Virus record (IMG/VR): IMGVR_UViG_3300031812_000016
Coordinates: 1-31,666 of that record
DNA: 31,666 nt
Source of the DNA: a virus
Direction: 5' to 3' (one strand)
Made by a program: the position numbers and the translations under genes. Of this stretch, positions 14,201 through 21,889 are shown piece by piece; within the stretch, counting starts at the first letter, position 1; each line of letters opens with the position of its first letter. The notes under the pieces were generated by a model that had not been told where the DNA came from, made no database searches, and worked only from the letters and a program-made list of their open reading frames with translations.

Positions 14201-14451
14201 TGATCCGGCAAGCCGACGACGGAAACCCACGTGACGCCACGGAAGTTCACGCTTCCGTCCGGGTTCATCAGCGGCGTGTCATCGAAATAGATCGAGCGCG
14301 CGCCATCCACGAGGCCGACAATCTCGCCCTCGCCGAGCACGTCCACCAGGTAGGCGGTCGTCTTGGCGCGCAGAGTGTTCGGCGCTTCCTGCGGCGTGCG
14401 GCCACCGCCACCGCGCTTTCCGCCACCGCCGTGGCCACGTAACGTCGTCAC
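11293..14451 (-). CDS. Central tail tip / host specificity protein J
   Basis: This is a 1052-aa protein starting at GTG 14449-14451, overlapping the previous stop (GTGA). After a Gly-rich leader (GHGGGGKRGGGGR), the sequence TAYLVDVLGEGEIVGLVDGA opens the conserved gpJ core. That core continues with ...WVFYDLLTNDRYGLGSSIP and PEIGYRPTIELVEDQQALAR. Fibronectin-III-like modules lie at roughly residues 640-830 (PSDVTVSESIVLVGG onwards). The C-terminal ~200 residues are beta-rich and probably host-facing. Length is close to lambda J (1132 aa). The protein forms the tail tip, guides adsorption and triggers DNA release. The neighbours I, K, L, M and H upstream follow the lambda order exactly. Confidence 0.93.
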   Translation of the reverse strand: MTTLRGHGGGGKRGGGGRTPQEAPNTLRAKTTAYLVDVLGEGEIVGLVDGARSIYFDDTPLMNPDGSVNFRGVTWVSVVGLPDQHALPGFAFAETEVAVAQRVRNDTPVVRTITTSDISALRVKIRVPALVLTNSSTGDMVGTSVAIAIDIKRDTDPWVEAVSDTISGKCTAPYERAYRVRLPQPGPWQVRVRRLTADNDSNALLQNETWWSSYTELRDWQIAYSDSAYIGLAVDAEVFGSRLPTRSYDVRGLKIKVPSNYNPQTRTYAGLWDGTFQIAWTDNPAWVFYDLLTNDRYGLGSSIPATAVDKWALYTIAQYCDEMVPDGAGGQQPRYTFNGVINDAREAWEAVQSIAAAFRGMVHWGAGLITATQDSPAEPVKLVTNANVVEGVFSYSGTALSSRHTVAQVTWNDPEIGYRPTIELVEDQQALARWGSRPIEIAALGVTSRGLARRLGRWVLDTEATATTTVTYRAALDHADLRPGDVIAVADQWLAGVRYGGRIATATTTTVTLDAPVTLEPGQSYALRVTLPDGTVAQRPVTTGAGTHTTLSLASALPSLPVPNAVWLLASNAVAPRQFRVVSVAEVEPSIYEITALLHDPTKYARIEQGLSATPPGFTAFPTGPVQPPSDVTVSESIVLVGGAATSVANVSWQLSPDPRVQTYQVEAQLADDPGWRPVGVTATSSIDVLDTRPGPAAFRVRATDALGRNSAWATLTTSLVGLDAPPDDVTNVRGTVRGETLRLMWSPVRAHGYATYRVRFSPLLSNAKWTAAVDIAVGVMAAEVEVPLMRGSFLIRAELPTGAMSANPAVFVNLAEPLAELNAVATLPQHPAWTGIKTNTTVANNNLVISAGHTSGTYRFSSPDLTQVYVSRVSAAITVAGLLSSDDMFAWPNLFAVSNIFADDSNEWSATIELRKTLDDPNNNPTWSEWEPFVVGDYTARAFQFRLTLASLDNGATRPVVSALTVEIDMPDRTESADAVSVPSSGLDVTFAAPFAAVPSIVVTGRNLASGDYVSVTNQSKAGFRMQFFNAAGLGVARVADWVAVGYGRQV

Positions 14452-15161
14452 GTCCGCCCCCAGGCTTGCACGCCCAGTGCGCCAGGCGGGATCGCAGGCA
14501 ATTCGGAAGAACTGGCGAGCTCTTCCACCACCAGCCCAGCCGAAGCAAGCACGGCACCAACGCGCACGCGGCCGTAGATGAGCGGCACCGGCACGCCCTG
14601 CACGGACGTGTTCGTCGGCCCCGACAGGAGATAGGACTCGGCGCGCTCAACCGCACCACGATTGGGCATCTTAGGCTGCGGCGAGAGCAGCGCCGCCGCG
14701 CCCGACAAAGTCAATGCGATGCCAACAGAAGCAACGTTTCCGGCGGTCAACAGCCCCGGAATGACCGGCGCAGCCCAGTTGCCGCCCAGGAAACCAGCCG
14801 TCGCCCCAGCAGCGACCGGCGTGGTGAACGCGAACGCGAACGCCGCTGCAACAAGCGTGATGCCGACGATGATCTTGCCGACGCCGCGCCCGCCTCTCCC
14901 GCGCACCACCGGCACAATGTGCAGCTCAGCATCGCCGAGCCGCATAGGCAGCGTGTCGACATCGAGATCGCGACGATCGCGCCCGCGCCGGCGCACCACG
15001 CGCCATTCGCCTTCGGCCAACGCCGCGCGCATGGCCGGATGCAAGCAGCAAAGCGCGCGCACCCCCTCAGCCGCCGTCTCGACCGCGAGCCGATGCTCGC
15101 GCCCGAAGCGACGACCAAGATCACCGTGCAGACGGATTGTCCGCAGCATATCGCAAGACAT
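14448..15161 (-). CDS. Lambda gpI-like tail assembly protein
   Basis: This is a 237-aa protein. The N-terminal ubiquitin-like part (MLRTIRLHGDLGRRFGREHR) matches tail assembly protein I. A Gly/Ala-rich hydrophobic middle (IIVGITLVAAAFAFAFTTPV) and a conserved C-terminal block (GPTNTSVQGVPVPLIYGRVR, VGAVLASAGLVVEEL) follow. It acts with gpK during tail-tip assembly. Two ATGs are possible, 15161 and 15149; neither has a good ribosome site. The family pattern slightly favours 15149, while the longer one is listed. It overlaps the gpK-like gene by ~40 bases and the J gene by four. Confidence 0.85.
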   Translation of the reverse strand: MSCDMLRTIRLHGDLGRRFGREHRLAVETAAEGVRALCCLHPAMRAALAEGEWRVVRRRGRDRRDLDVDTLPMRLGDAELHIVPVVRGRGGRGVGKIIVGITLVAAAFAFAFTTPVAAGATAGFLGGNWAAPVIPGLLTAGNVASVGIALTLSGAAALLSPQPKMPNRGAVERAESYLLSGPTNTSVQGVPVPLIYGRVRVGAVLASAGLVVEELASSSELPAIPPGALGVQAWGRT

Positions 15162-15843
15162 GGGTCACAAACCGCATCCAAGGGCCAAGCGGCTCAGCGC
15201 GAGAGAGTCGATTGCGAAGATGGTGCAGGACTAGGCCATTCGGCAACACGATGCCCCCATGGTTGGTCGTGCTCGCCATCACCTGCGCAAGCACCACGTC
15301 ACCTGGGCGCATCTCCTCTGGCGCAATCTGCCGGAAGCCAGCAGCGGCGAAGTTCTCGCGGTAAAGATCGCCGCCATGCTCCCACCACTCATCGTCGCGC
15401 GGGAACTCCGGCAGGTCGATGCCGCGATGCTCCGCATACCAGTCGCGAATCAGCGCATAGCAGTCGCCGCGACCGTCGCTGCCAGATGGGCCTGGGCGGA
15501 AATCGCGCCCGAGCAGCGGCGGACGAGGCACACCATCGCCCCACCACAACACCGCGCCCGCGCCGGCACTGGTCACCGTCAGCACGCCCCATGGCACGCG
15601 CGTCGCGATTTGCCCGCGCATGTCGGCAGCTGATGGCCAGGCCGGACCTTCGGGGTGCGAATGCACCACCGCCTGCACCTCGTCATGGAACGCCGACGCA
15701 TCCATCTCGAATGCGCCCAGCTCGGCTGAACGGTTGGGCATCGGCACGTATTTGCCGCCGACGACGAGGCCGCATGACTCGTGCGGATACTCTGCCAATG
15801 CATGCGCCCGCGCGGCCTCCTCCACTTCCGGTCCGAACATCAT
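15121..15843 (-). CDS. Lambda gpK-like tail assembly protein (JAMM + NlpC/P60)
   Basis: This is a 240-aa protein from ATG 15841-15843, sharing one base with the previous stop; a GTG one codon earlier is an alternative. The N-terminal JAB/MPN metallopeptidase domain has E22 (EYPHESCGLVV) and the JAMM motif HSHPEGPAWPSAAD at 61-74, with H61, H63 and D74 as zinc ligands. The C-terminal NlpC/P60 domain has catalytic C128 (GDCYALIRDWY), H195 (TNHGGIVL) and H207/H208 downstream. In lambda this protein is needed to build the tail tip. The two enzyme domains may process tail components or cut peptidoglycan cross-links at entry. All catalytic residues appear present. Confidence 0.9.
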   Translation of the reverse strand: MMFGPEVEEAARAHALAEYPHESCGLVVGGKYVPMPNRSAELGAFEMDASAFHDEVQAVVHSHPEGPAWPSAADMRGQIATRVPWGVLTVTSAGAGAVLWWGDGVPRPPLLGRDFRPGPSGSDGRGDCYALIRDWYAEHRGIDLPEFPRDDEWWEHGGDLYRENFAAAGFRQIAPEEMRPGDVVLAQVMASTTNHGGIVLPNGLVLHHLRNRLSRAEPLGPWMRFVTHVLRYAADNPSAR

Positions 15844-16544
15844 CACACCCTCGTCCTGCCCAGGCCGGGGAACGCCCAGGTCGGCAACACGCTCGCCTGG
15901 CCGAAACGCGCACGGCAGTCACTCAATCGCTTGCCGCATCGATCATTGGCCGCAGTGGTCGGTGCGCCTGTTTCATCGAAATAGAGCGTGCCAGTGTATG
16001 GGCACTGCGCACGACTGTAGTCGAACGCGCCGTCGCGGTAGATGCGATAGCGACGCGAGCACACATCCGCCAGCATTGGTCGGCCAGGCAAGCGACGGCC
16101 TTCCTGTTCAAGCGATGCCGCGAGCTCCCATTCGATCAGCGTCGGGTCGTGTCGCGTCTTTCGCTCGATGCGCCAGATATCGGGTTCGAGATGCGCGTTC
16201 GGATCAGCTGTTGGTTCGCCGTCGAGATAACGCCGAAACGTCACCAACCGCGTCAACGTTGCGCCGAGCAGGTCAGACGTGCCGAGCACGCTGCCGATGA
16301 TGCCACCGATGTTGGAGACGCGCAAACGCGGGCGAGGTGGCGCCCCTTGGCCGGACCACGCAAAGCCTTCCGCCTCGATCGGCATCGGCTGATAATCGTG
16401 CCCCTGATAGCGCACGACCGTCTGCGCATCGCGCGTCATCGCAGTGAAACGCAGCACGCCCGCGCCATACTCGCTCGCGTCAAGCGTGAATAGCTCAACG
16501 CGCGCGTCGGCCTCAGGCTGCTGTAGTAGGGTCGGCAGCGTCAC
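15843..16544 (-). CDS. Lambda gpL-like minor tail protein (Fe-S type)
   Basis: This is a 233-aa protein from ATG 16542-16544. The N-terminal beta domain includes VELFTLDASEYGAGVLRFTA and MPIEAEGFAWSGQGAPPRPR. The C-terminal domain has four cysteines, C162, C181, C203 and C210 (LADVCSRRYR, AQCPYTG, DRCGKRLSDCRARFG). They are spaced like those that hold an iron-sulfur cluster in lambda gpL. It forms part of the tail-tip ring that closes the tube. The C-terminal FGQASVLPTWAFPGLGRTRV motif is also typical. It lies between the M- and K-like genes, as in lambda. Confidence 0.9.
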   Translation of the reverse strand: MTLPTLLQQPEADARVELFTLDASEYGAGVLRFTAMTRDAQTVVRYQGHDYQPMPIEAEGFAWSGQGAPPRPRLRVSNIGGIIGSVLGTSDLLGATLTRLVTFRRYLDGEPTADPNAHLEPDIWRIERKTRHDPTLIEWELAASLEQEGRRLPGRPMLADVCSRRYRIYRDGAFDYSRAQCPYTGTLYFDETGAPTTAANDRCGKRLSDCRARFGQASVLPTWAFPGLGRTRV

Positions 16545-16547
16545 GGA

Positions 16548-16904
16548 TCACGCTCCAAGATCGAACACCTCGACGAATGACGCACTGATGTCCACCAGCA
16601 GCCCCCCTCTTGGCGTGACGGTCCACTCGTGACAGACGAACGCGCGCTGTGTCGCTTGGCCAGGGGGTGTCCAGCGGAATGCCTGCACGCCGCCGCGCGC
16701 GGCGAGAAAATTGATGATCGCGTCAGCATTGGCTTGCGTTACCGGAGACCAAGAGACGGTCCAAATCTGCGGCTGCGCATTCAGCCCGTCTGCCATCCGC
16801 TGCGAATAGCCGTCGCCGAACTGCGCCACGCGCACGCGGGGTCGCATTGTCAGCGTTGTGCCGACTGTCGGCGGCACGGGCGGAGTGAATACCGGCGCTG
16901 GCAT
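16548..16904 (-). CDS. Lambda gpM-like minor tail protein
   Basis: This is a 118-aa protein starting at ATG 16902-16904, three bases after the tape measure stop. The pattern RVRVAQFGDGYSQRMADGLN, followed by WTVSWSPVTQANADAIINFL and FRWTPPGQATQRAFVCHEWT, is characteristic of the gpM family (tail-tip distal tail-like protein). Family length is ~110 residues. It is a structural ring between the tape measure and gpL, with no enzymatic motif. Confidence 0.88.
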   Translation of the reverse strand: MPAPVFTPPVPPTVGTTLTMRPRVRVAQFGDGYSQRMADGLNAQPQIWTVSWSPVTQANADAIINFLAARGGVQAFRWTPPGQATQRAFVCHEWTVTPRGGLLVDISASFVEVFDLGA

Positions 16905-16907
16905 GTG

Positions 16908-19022
16908 CTAGCCCTGCCAGAGCATGCCGCCCGCGCGGCGCTGCTCTTTGATCGCGTCGAGCACACCAGCGCGCACCAATCGCCCGATCTCGCGCGCAAG
17001 ACGCTGCTGGTCGTCAATCTCGCCTGCGCCGCCCTGGATCGTCACGTTGATGGTCTGTTGCACCACTGGCATGCCCGTTCCGACCACTTCTACGCCAAGA
17101 CGACCGTTGCGCATACGACGCAATGGCATGATTGCCTCAGGGCCCGCCTCGCCCATCAGCCCGACACCACGCGCAAGCGGGAAAACGGTCGGCTGCGTGA
17201 CAATGCCACCGCGCGCAAATGGCACGACGTTGCCGCCGACAAAAACGTTGCCCTGCGCATTCTTGAAAATGCCGCCAAACAGACCAAGCAGCCAGTTGCT
17301 TCCGGGCTCGATTAGTGTGCGGCGAATAAAGATGCGTGCAATGTCTTGCAAAAGGCCACGCAACACCTCGGAGAGACGACGCCCACGCACGATCGCGTCC
17401 TCAAATGCCGAAGAAAATGCGAAGCCGAGTTCACGAGCGGTATCGCTCACCTGACGCGTGCGTTCCTCGGCGCGTTGGAGCTCATCGAGGGCGGCTTGCG
17501 CTTCGCGCCGGATCGTCTCGTCCGGCAGCGGCTTACCTGCGCCTGCTGCGCCGACAACCACCCGCCCAAGGTTTTCCAACCGGCGCTGATAGCGCTCATA
17601 GGCGGTTTCGTTGTCCCGGATCAGTCTTTCGCGCTCACGAAGGATTTCCGCGAGTTCGCGTTCCGCGTCTCGATTTTCGCGCGTGGCCTCCGTGGCGCCA
17701 CGCTGCGTCTGCGTCAGTCGCCTCAGCGCTTCGTCGCGCGCGCGCGTGGCGGCGGTCACCAGGCGCTGCCCCTCGGCGGCGTCGATCGCGCCGGCCGCCT
17801 CCGCCTCGCGGATGCGCGCGAGGCGGGCCTGGAACTCCCGCTCGATGCGCAGGCGCGCGTCCAGGTTCTCCTGCAGGCGCGCGATGTCCTCCGCTGCGCG
17901 CTGGCGGCGCAGCGCCGCCTCGTTGCCGCCGCCAGCGCGGCTGTCGGGGTTGAGGATCTGGCGTGCGCGTTCCTCGGCGGCGCGGGCCTCGGCTTCAAGG
18001 GCAGTGATCTCGCGCTGCACCTCGTCGAGCTGCTGGCGGATCTCGGCGATCAGGCCGGAGCGGGTGACGCCAGCCTGCTCGCGGGCCACGCCTACCGCCC
18101 CGCGCTGGATGGTGCCGCGGCGGGGCTGCGAGGACAGCGCCGCCTGGCCGGCCTCCTCGGCCTCAAGTTCGGCGAGGCGGCGCTGGAGCGCGTCGCGGTT
18201 CTGCTCCAGTCTGGCGCGGCGTTCGTCCAGGCTCGCGCCGGTCATGACGCGGTTGAGGGCGTCCGCCACCGTGGACAGGGCGGGGGCGACCTGCGCCAGG
18301 AGATTCCGCGCCAGCGACGAGAAGGCGCGCTCCAGCGCGGCAATTTTGTCCGACGCCTCGTCGGCCTTGGCGATCAGGTCGGCGCCCGCGATCGCGCCAA
18401 AGCGCAGCGCCTCGGCGGTGAGGCGTTCCAGCCCGTCCCGCCCCTGCAGCAAGAAGGGGATCATCCGCTGGCCGAGCCGGTCGCCGAACACAGCCGTGGC
18501 GGCGGCGGTGCGCTCGGCGGGATCGGAAAGGCCGGCGATGCGCTCGGCGAGTTCGGCCATGACGGCCTCGGTCGCACGCGCATTGCCCGCGGTGTCGCGG
18601 AAGGAAATGCCGAGGCGGTTGAAGGCTTGCTGGGCTGCCTGCTCGCCGCTGGCGGCGTCGGCGATGCGGCGCGTCAGCGCCTGCAGGCTGCGCTGCAGCT
18701 CCTCGTTGGACAGCCCGACCTGTGTGGCGGCGTACCCGAAGGCTTGCAAGGCGTCGGTGGAGACGCCGGCAGCGTCGGCAAGTTCGCCCAGGCCGCCGAC
18801 CGCGTCCACCGCGGAGCGCACCATCGCTGCGACCCCACCGATGGAGAGGCCGGCGAGCACGGGCCCGAGCAACCGCAATGCACGGGAGGCGTTCTCCGCA
18901 CCCTGCACCAGCCGCTGCATCTCGCGTTCGCCGGCATCGCCGACGCGGCGCAAGTCGCTTTCGACCTGCCGGCCGCCGTCCAAGCTCAGCCGAACCGACA
19001 CGCGCCGCGTGCTATCCGACAT
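16908..19022 (-). CDS. Tail tape measure protein
   Basis: This is a 704-aa protein starting at ATG 19020-19022, overlapping the T extension by 11 bases. The N-terminus (VSVRLSLDGGRQVESDLRRV) and a hydrophobic helix (LLGPVLAGLSIGGVAAMVRS) are followed by long Arg/Glu/Ala coiled-coil stretches from about residue 255 to 550. The C-terminal lambda-type block reads FSSAFEDAIVRGRRLSEVLR, then VVPFARGGIVTQPTVFPLAR and GLMGEAGPEAIMPLRR. The protein sets tail length, is packed inside the tube, and its ends help DNA cross the envelope. By the lambda rule of about 0.15 nm per residue the tail would be about 100 nm; that is an estimate only. Confidence 0.93.
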   Translation of the reverse strand: MSDSTRRVSVRLSLDGGRQVESDLRRVGDAGEREMQRLVQGAENASRALRLLGPVLAGLSIGGVAAMVRSAVDAVGGLGELADAAGVSTDALQAFGYAATQVGLSNEELQRSLQALTRRIADAASGEQAAQQAFNRLGISFRDTAGNARATEAVMAELAERIAGLSDPAERTAAATAVFGDRLGQRMIPFLLQGRDGLERLTAEALRFGAIAGADLIAKADEASDKIAALERAFSSLARNLLAQVAPALSTVADALNRVMTGASLDERRARLEQNRDALQRRLAELEAEEAGQAALSSQPRRGTIQRGAVGVAREQAGVTRSGLIAEIRQQLDEVQREITALEAEARAAEERARQILNPDSRAGGGNEAALRRQRAAEDIARLQENLDARLRIEREFQARLARIREAEAAGAIDAAEGQRLVTAATRARDEALRRLTQTQRGATEATRENRDAERELAEILRERERLIRDNETAYERYQRRLENLGRVVVGAAGAGKPLPDETIRREAQAALDELQRAEERTRQVSDTARELGFAFSSAFEDAIVRGRRLSEVLRGLLQDIARIFIRRTLIEPGSNWLLGLFGGIFKNAQGNVFVGGNVVPFARGGIVTQPTVFPLARGVGLMGEAGPEAIMPLRRMRNGRLGVEVVGTGMPVVQQTINVTIQGGAGEIDDQQRLAREIGRLVRAGVLDAIKEQRRAGGMLWQG

Positions 19023-19724
19023 GCGTCATGCCCCCGCTATCCGTCGGCGCATCCCGCGCGGCGATGCCTTCCGCCACGCCGGCGCGCAGCTCCGCCAGCA
19101 GCTCGGCCGCCGCCCACCCCGACACGCCCGCCTCACGCGCCAGCGCCAGCGCGCCGCTCATGTCCATTTCCGGCCCCGCCATCCCGGCTGCCATGCACGC
19201 CATGCCTGCCGCCCACACTGCTGCGCCCTCGACGCTCTCGGGGGCGTGCGCGGCGTAGGGGCAGGACAGGCCGCAGTCGCGCCCCAGCGCCGCGCAGCCG
19301 CGGCAATACTCCGGGCCGGTGCCGGCGTGCCACGCCGCGCGGCGCCTCAGGCGTTTCCCTCGGCGGCCACCTTGCGCACCGGGATCAGCGCCCGGTCGAA
19401 AAACGCCGACGCCATCTCGTCGAGGTCCATCAGCCGTTCGACAGCCTCAGGCGAAAGCGGCAACGGATTGCCATCCGCGTCGCCAACACCCTCCCAGGCG
19501 GTAACGGCGTGCCGCGCCAGCGACTTCACCAGAAACGCAAAGGCAAGACCGCGCTCGAGGTCGGGATCAATCTCCGCATCCGCCTCGCGCAGCGCGGCAA
19601 GCCGCCGATGCGCCGACGCCTGCGCCGCTGCGACGATGGCCGTGGTGACGGGCCGGATTTCCACCCGCACGCCGCGCGGCAGGTCGATCCAGTAAGGTTC
19701 GGTCGGGATGTCGAGGGTGAGCAT
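19012..19724 (-). CDS. Tail assembly chaperone G-T fusion made by -1 frameshift
   Basis: The first 124 codons are those of the G protein (frame from 19724). At GGGAAAC (19359-19353 on the minus strand) a -1 slip moves translation into a frame open to TAG at 19012-19014. This adds 113 residues for a total of about 237. The T part starts RLRRRAAWHAGTGPEY and holds a four-cysteine cluster (EYCRGCAALGRDCGLSCPYA). An Ala-rich helical end includes GVSGWAAAELLAELRAGVAE. In lambda, G and GT act as chaperones that load the tape measure, in a fixed ratio set by the slippery site. The T frame has no start codon of its own near its beginning. GTG 19218 is the first likely internal start, which would omit the Cys cluster. 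Confidence 0.8.
19347..19724 (-). CDS. Tail assembly chaperone G
   Basis: This is a 125-aa protein starting at ATG 19722-19724, sharing one base with the tail tube stop. It opens MLTLDIPTEPYWIDLPRGVR and is then mostly helical (IVAAAQASAHRRLAALREAD, GLAFAFLVKSLARHAVTAWE). It ends in an Ala/Glu-rich tail KVAAEGNA that carries the slippery site. Position between tail tube and tape measure plus the frameshift signal identify it as the G-type chaperone. It is present only during tail assembly, not in virions. Confidence 0.87.
   Translation of the reverse strand: MLTLDIPTEPYWIDLPRGVRVEIRPVTTAIVAAAQASAHRRLAALREADAEIDPDLERGLAFAFLVKSLARHAVTAWEGVGDADGNPLPLSPEAVERLMDLDEMASAFFDRALIPVRKVAAEGNA
19353..19359 (-). 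other. Programmed -1 frameshift site GGGAAAC
   Basis: The heptamer has the X XXY YYZ form in the G reading frame (G GGA AAC; codons 123-124). The lambda G/GT site is GGGAAAG, one base different. The 0-frame stop TGA follows two codons later. A GC-rich stretch just downstream (19320-19346) could form a stimulatory structure. Confidence 0.82.
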
Positions 19725-20680
19725 CAGGCGTAAAGGCTCCCCGGCTCGTTGTTCCGCAGCACCACCGTCATCATCCGACCTGCCGTCGTGTTGAAGGCCG
19801 CGCGGAAGTCGAAGGTGGCTTCGACACCGCCCGGCCCGTCCACCGGCGTCTTGGCGACAGAAAGATAGACCTGATGCAGCGTCACAGTCAGCCGCCGATC
19901 GGCGTTGATGCGGTATTCGAACTCAAACTCGGCCGCCGTGTTGTTCGCCGCCTGAGTCAGCAGCACCGTGTCGGCGAAGCGCGCGGTGATCTGGCCGGTG
20001 GCCTGCGCGATGCCGGGGTCCACGCCTTCCACCTTCCGGTCTGCGCGGATGGTGCGGACCATCTCCATGTTGTTCTGGTAGACCACCCGCGCCGCCGTCA
20101 CCTGCCCGAGCACAGACGTGTTCCGCCGGATCTCGCCCTGCGCCTTGTTGAACAGGGTCAGCGCCGAGCTGGTCGGCGTGCCGGCGCTGCTGGTCGCGTT
20201 GCGCGTCGATCCCTGCCCCATGAGCGTGACGGTCGCGATGGCCGGACCGGTAGGCGAGAAGTCGATCTCAAGCGTGTCCGCCCGCACGCCGGTACACACG
20301 TCGTAGGACGGCACATCTGGATAGGCGATCTCGACGCTGTTGGACGGCAGCGTTGCCGCGCCGGAGACGAAGGTGTGGACGAAGTTCGGGGTGGTGCCTG
20401 TCGTGGTCGGTGGCCCGAGAAGCAAGCGCAGCCAGTGGCCGATGTGGATGAGGTCCACCGGCACCACGGCGCGGCCCGCGACCGTCACCGTGTCAAGGAA
20501 TGGCGTCGCCGCGTCGCGGTTGCCGTCGAGCCCGATCACGTTGTTGTCGATGAGCGGCTGTTCAGCACCAAGGTCCACCGAGAGGAACGGCATGCGCAAC
20601 CAGTTTCCGCCTGGCGGCGTGCCGTAGGTGGCTTCCTTCTGCATGTGGACGCGGCAATTCGCGCCGATGGCACGTGCCAT
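19724..20680 (-). CDS. Major tail (tube) protein
   Basis: This is a 318-aa protein. Start ATG 20678-20680 has a strong AGGAGAG ribosome site. It begins ARAIGANCRVHMQKEATYGT, a common opening of phage tail tube proteins, and continues through beta-rich segments such as VSGAATLPSNSVEIAYPDVP, DTLEIDFSPTGPAIATVTLM, MEMVRTIRADRKVEGVDPGI and ITARFADTVLLTQAA. Length exceeds the lambda V protein (246 aa). It polymerises as hexameric rings around the tape measure. The strong ribosome site fits a structural protein needed in many copies. Confidence 0.9.
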   Translation of the reverse strand: MARAIGANCRVHMQKEATYGTPPGGNWLRMPFLSVDLGAEQPLIDNNVIGLDGNRDAATPFLDTVTVAGRAVVPVDLIHIGHWLRLLLGPPTTTGTTPNFVHTFVSGAATLPSNSVEIAYPDVPSYDVCTGVRADTLEIDFSPTGPAIATVTLMGQGSTRNATSSAGTPTSSALTLFNKAQGEIRRNTSVLGQVTAARVVYQNNMEMVRTIRADRKVEGVDPGIAQATGQITARFADTVLLTQAANNTAAEFEFEYRINADRRLTVTLHQVYLSVAKTPVDGPGGVEATFDFRAAFNTTAGRMMTVVLRNNEPGSLYA

Positions 20681-20711
20681 TGCGGTCTCTCCTCTGGCCT
20701 AGGGGCAGGGG

Positions 20712-21161
20712 TCATGCGAGCGGCGTGGCCGCCGCGGTGAAGTAGATCGTGACGGGCACCAGCGCCGCGCGCGCAGCGGCGGCGCCCTCGAACTCGACAT
20801 CCTCGAAGGAGGGGGACTCGGGCTGCGCCCATTCCACCGCGCCCGAAAGGGTGCGGTCGGCGGTGATGGCGGCGCCGATGTCCATCAGCAGCGCATCGAG
20901 CAGCGAAGCGCGGACGGCAGCAGTCGCGCCGGGCGCGACGATCTCCACCTCGGCGCGGTGCTGGATCGCCCAGGCGAGCGGCGAGAGGATCGCCGTCTCC
21001 TCCACCGTCTCGCCATCGCGCACCACGACAAGCCCGCCGGCCGGCAGGCGCTGCGGCACCGTCTCGTTGCGCAGCACGAGGGGCGGCGGGCTGCGGGTGC
21101 CGAGCGACGCCGAGATGCGCGAGAACAGCGCGGCGATGGCGGCCTCGCGGGTGCTGCTCAT
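20712..21161 (-). CDS. Tail terminator-like protein (gpU position)
   Basis: This is a 149-aa protein. ATG 21159-21161 overlaps the previous stop (ATGA); the frame is open further upstream but that part is a shadow of the DUF6441 gene. Features are MSSTREAAIAALFSRISASL, LVVVRDGETVEETAILSPLA, HRAEVEIVAPGATAAVRASL and ending VPVTIYFTAAATPLA. The helix at the start, the central strands and the position before the tube gene match minor tail protein U/tail terminator proteins, which cap the tube and join it to the head. Confidence 0.78.
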   Translation of the reverse strand: MSSTREAAIAALFSRISASLGTRSPPPLVLRNETVPQRLPAGGLVVVRDGETVEETAILSPLAWAIQHRAEVEIVAPGATAAVRASLLDALLMDIGAAITADRTLSGAVEWAQPESPSFEDVEFEGAAAARAALVPVTIYFTAAATPLA

Positions 21162-21880
21162 GCGGCCCTCCTCGCCTGTTCGTTCCACGCCTCGACGAAG
21201 CGCTGGGGCAGCCGCCGCGACGCCGCGCGCTGGACGGCGGCGACATCGAGGCGCTTGGACAGCGCGACCTGGGGCAGAAGCAGGAACATCGGCACGAAGC
21301 CCTGTTTCAGCAGCGCCGCCTGCCAGCCTCGCGCGCCCTTGCGCCGGGCCGTGGCGACGGCGGTGAGACCTCCCGCGATCAGCGCGGGCCGGCGCCGGCC
21401 CTCGGCGGGCGCCTGGCGCACCGGCAGGCACCACACGAAGCCCCGGCCATTCTTGAACGGGCGCAGGAAGGCCTTGCCGCTGGCCACCATCTGCGCCGGG
21501 GTGACGCGCAGCCCCTTCTCGCCACGACCGCGACGGCCGCTGGCGGCGTTGAAACCGGTCGGGATGGCCAGGAACTTCCGGCCGCTTCTCGGGGTGATCG
21601 TCACGCCGCGGTCGAAGGCGTCCACGATCGTCGGCGCCTTGGTGAACACGAGCCCGGCCGGGCGTAGCGACCGGCCGGAGGAGGGGAACACCCGCGACCG
21701 CCAGGCGTTGGCGAGGCCGCCGCCCCTCGCCCCGAAGGCGCTGCGCGTCTGCGCCCGGAGCGCCTGCTTCGCTGCCTCCGTCTCGGCGCGGATCGCCTCC
21801 ATCGCCGCGCGCTTGCCGGCCTCGGCCTCGGCTTCGAGCATGCGACGGAGGCTGCCCGTGAGGACCGCCCCGAGCCTCAT
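21158..21880 (-). CDS. DUF6441-family minor tail protein (gpZ position)
   Basis: This is a 240-aa protein starting at ATG 21878-21880. It is basic. Conserved-looking blocks are GGGLANAWRSRVFPSSGRSL, RPAGLVFTKAPTIVDAFDRG, VTITPRSGRKFLAIPT and QGFVPMFLLLPQVALSKRLD. I recognise this order from DUF6441 proteins of alphaproteobacterial phages. Its place between the head-joining gene and the U-like gene equals lambda gpZ, which works at the head-tail connection. Function beyond structural is unproven. Confidence 0.78.
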   Translation of the reverse strand: MRLGAVLTGSLRRMLEAEAEAGKRAAMEAIRAETEAAKQALRAQTRSAFGARGGGLANAWRSRVFPSSGRSLRPAGLVFTKAPTIVDAFDRGVTITPRSGRKFLAIPTGFNAASGRRGRGEKGLRVTPAQMVASGKAFLRPFKNGRGFVWCLPVRQAPAEGRRRPALIAGGLTAVATARRKGARGWQAALLKQGFVPMFLLLPQVALSKRLDVAAVQRAASRRLPQRFVEAWNEQARRAA

Positions 21881-21889
21881 GGCGCGCTC

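Noticed and set aside
14466-16493. Plus-strand open frame of 675 codons opposite I, K and L
   Set aside because: The minus-strand genes carry catalytic and cysteine motifs in order; the opposite frame is Arg/Ser/His-rich noise.
17346-19733. Plus-strand open frames opposite the tape measure gene
   Set aside because: They are antisense shadows caused by GC-rich third codon positions; the minus-strand protein has clear tape measure motifs.
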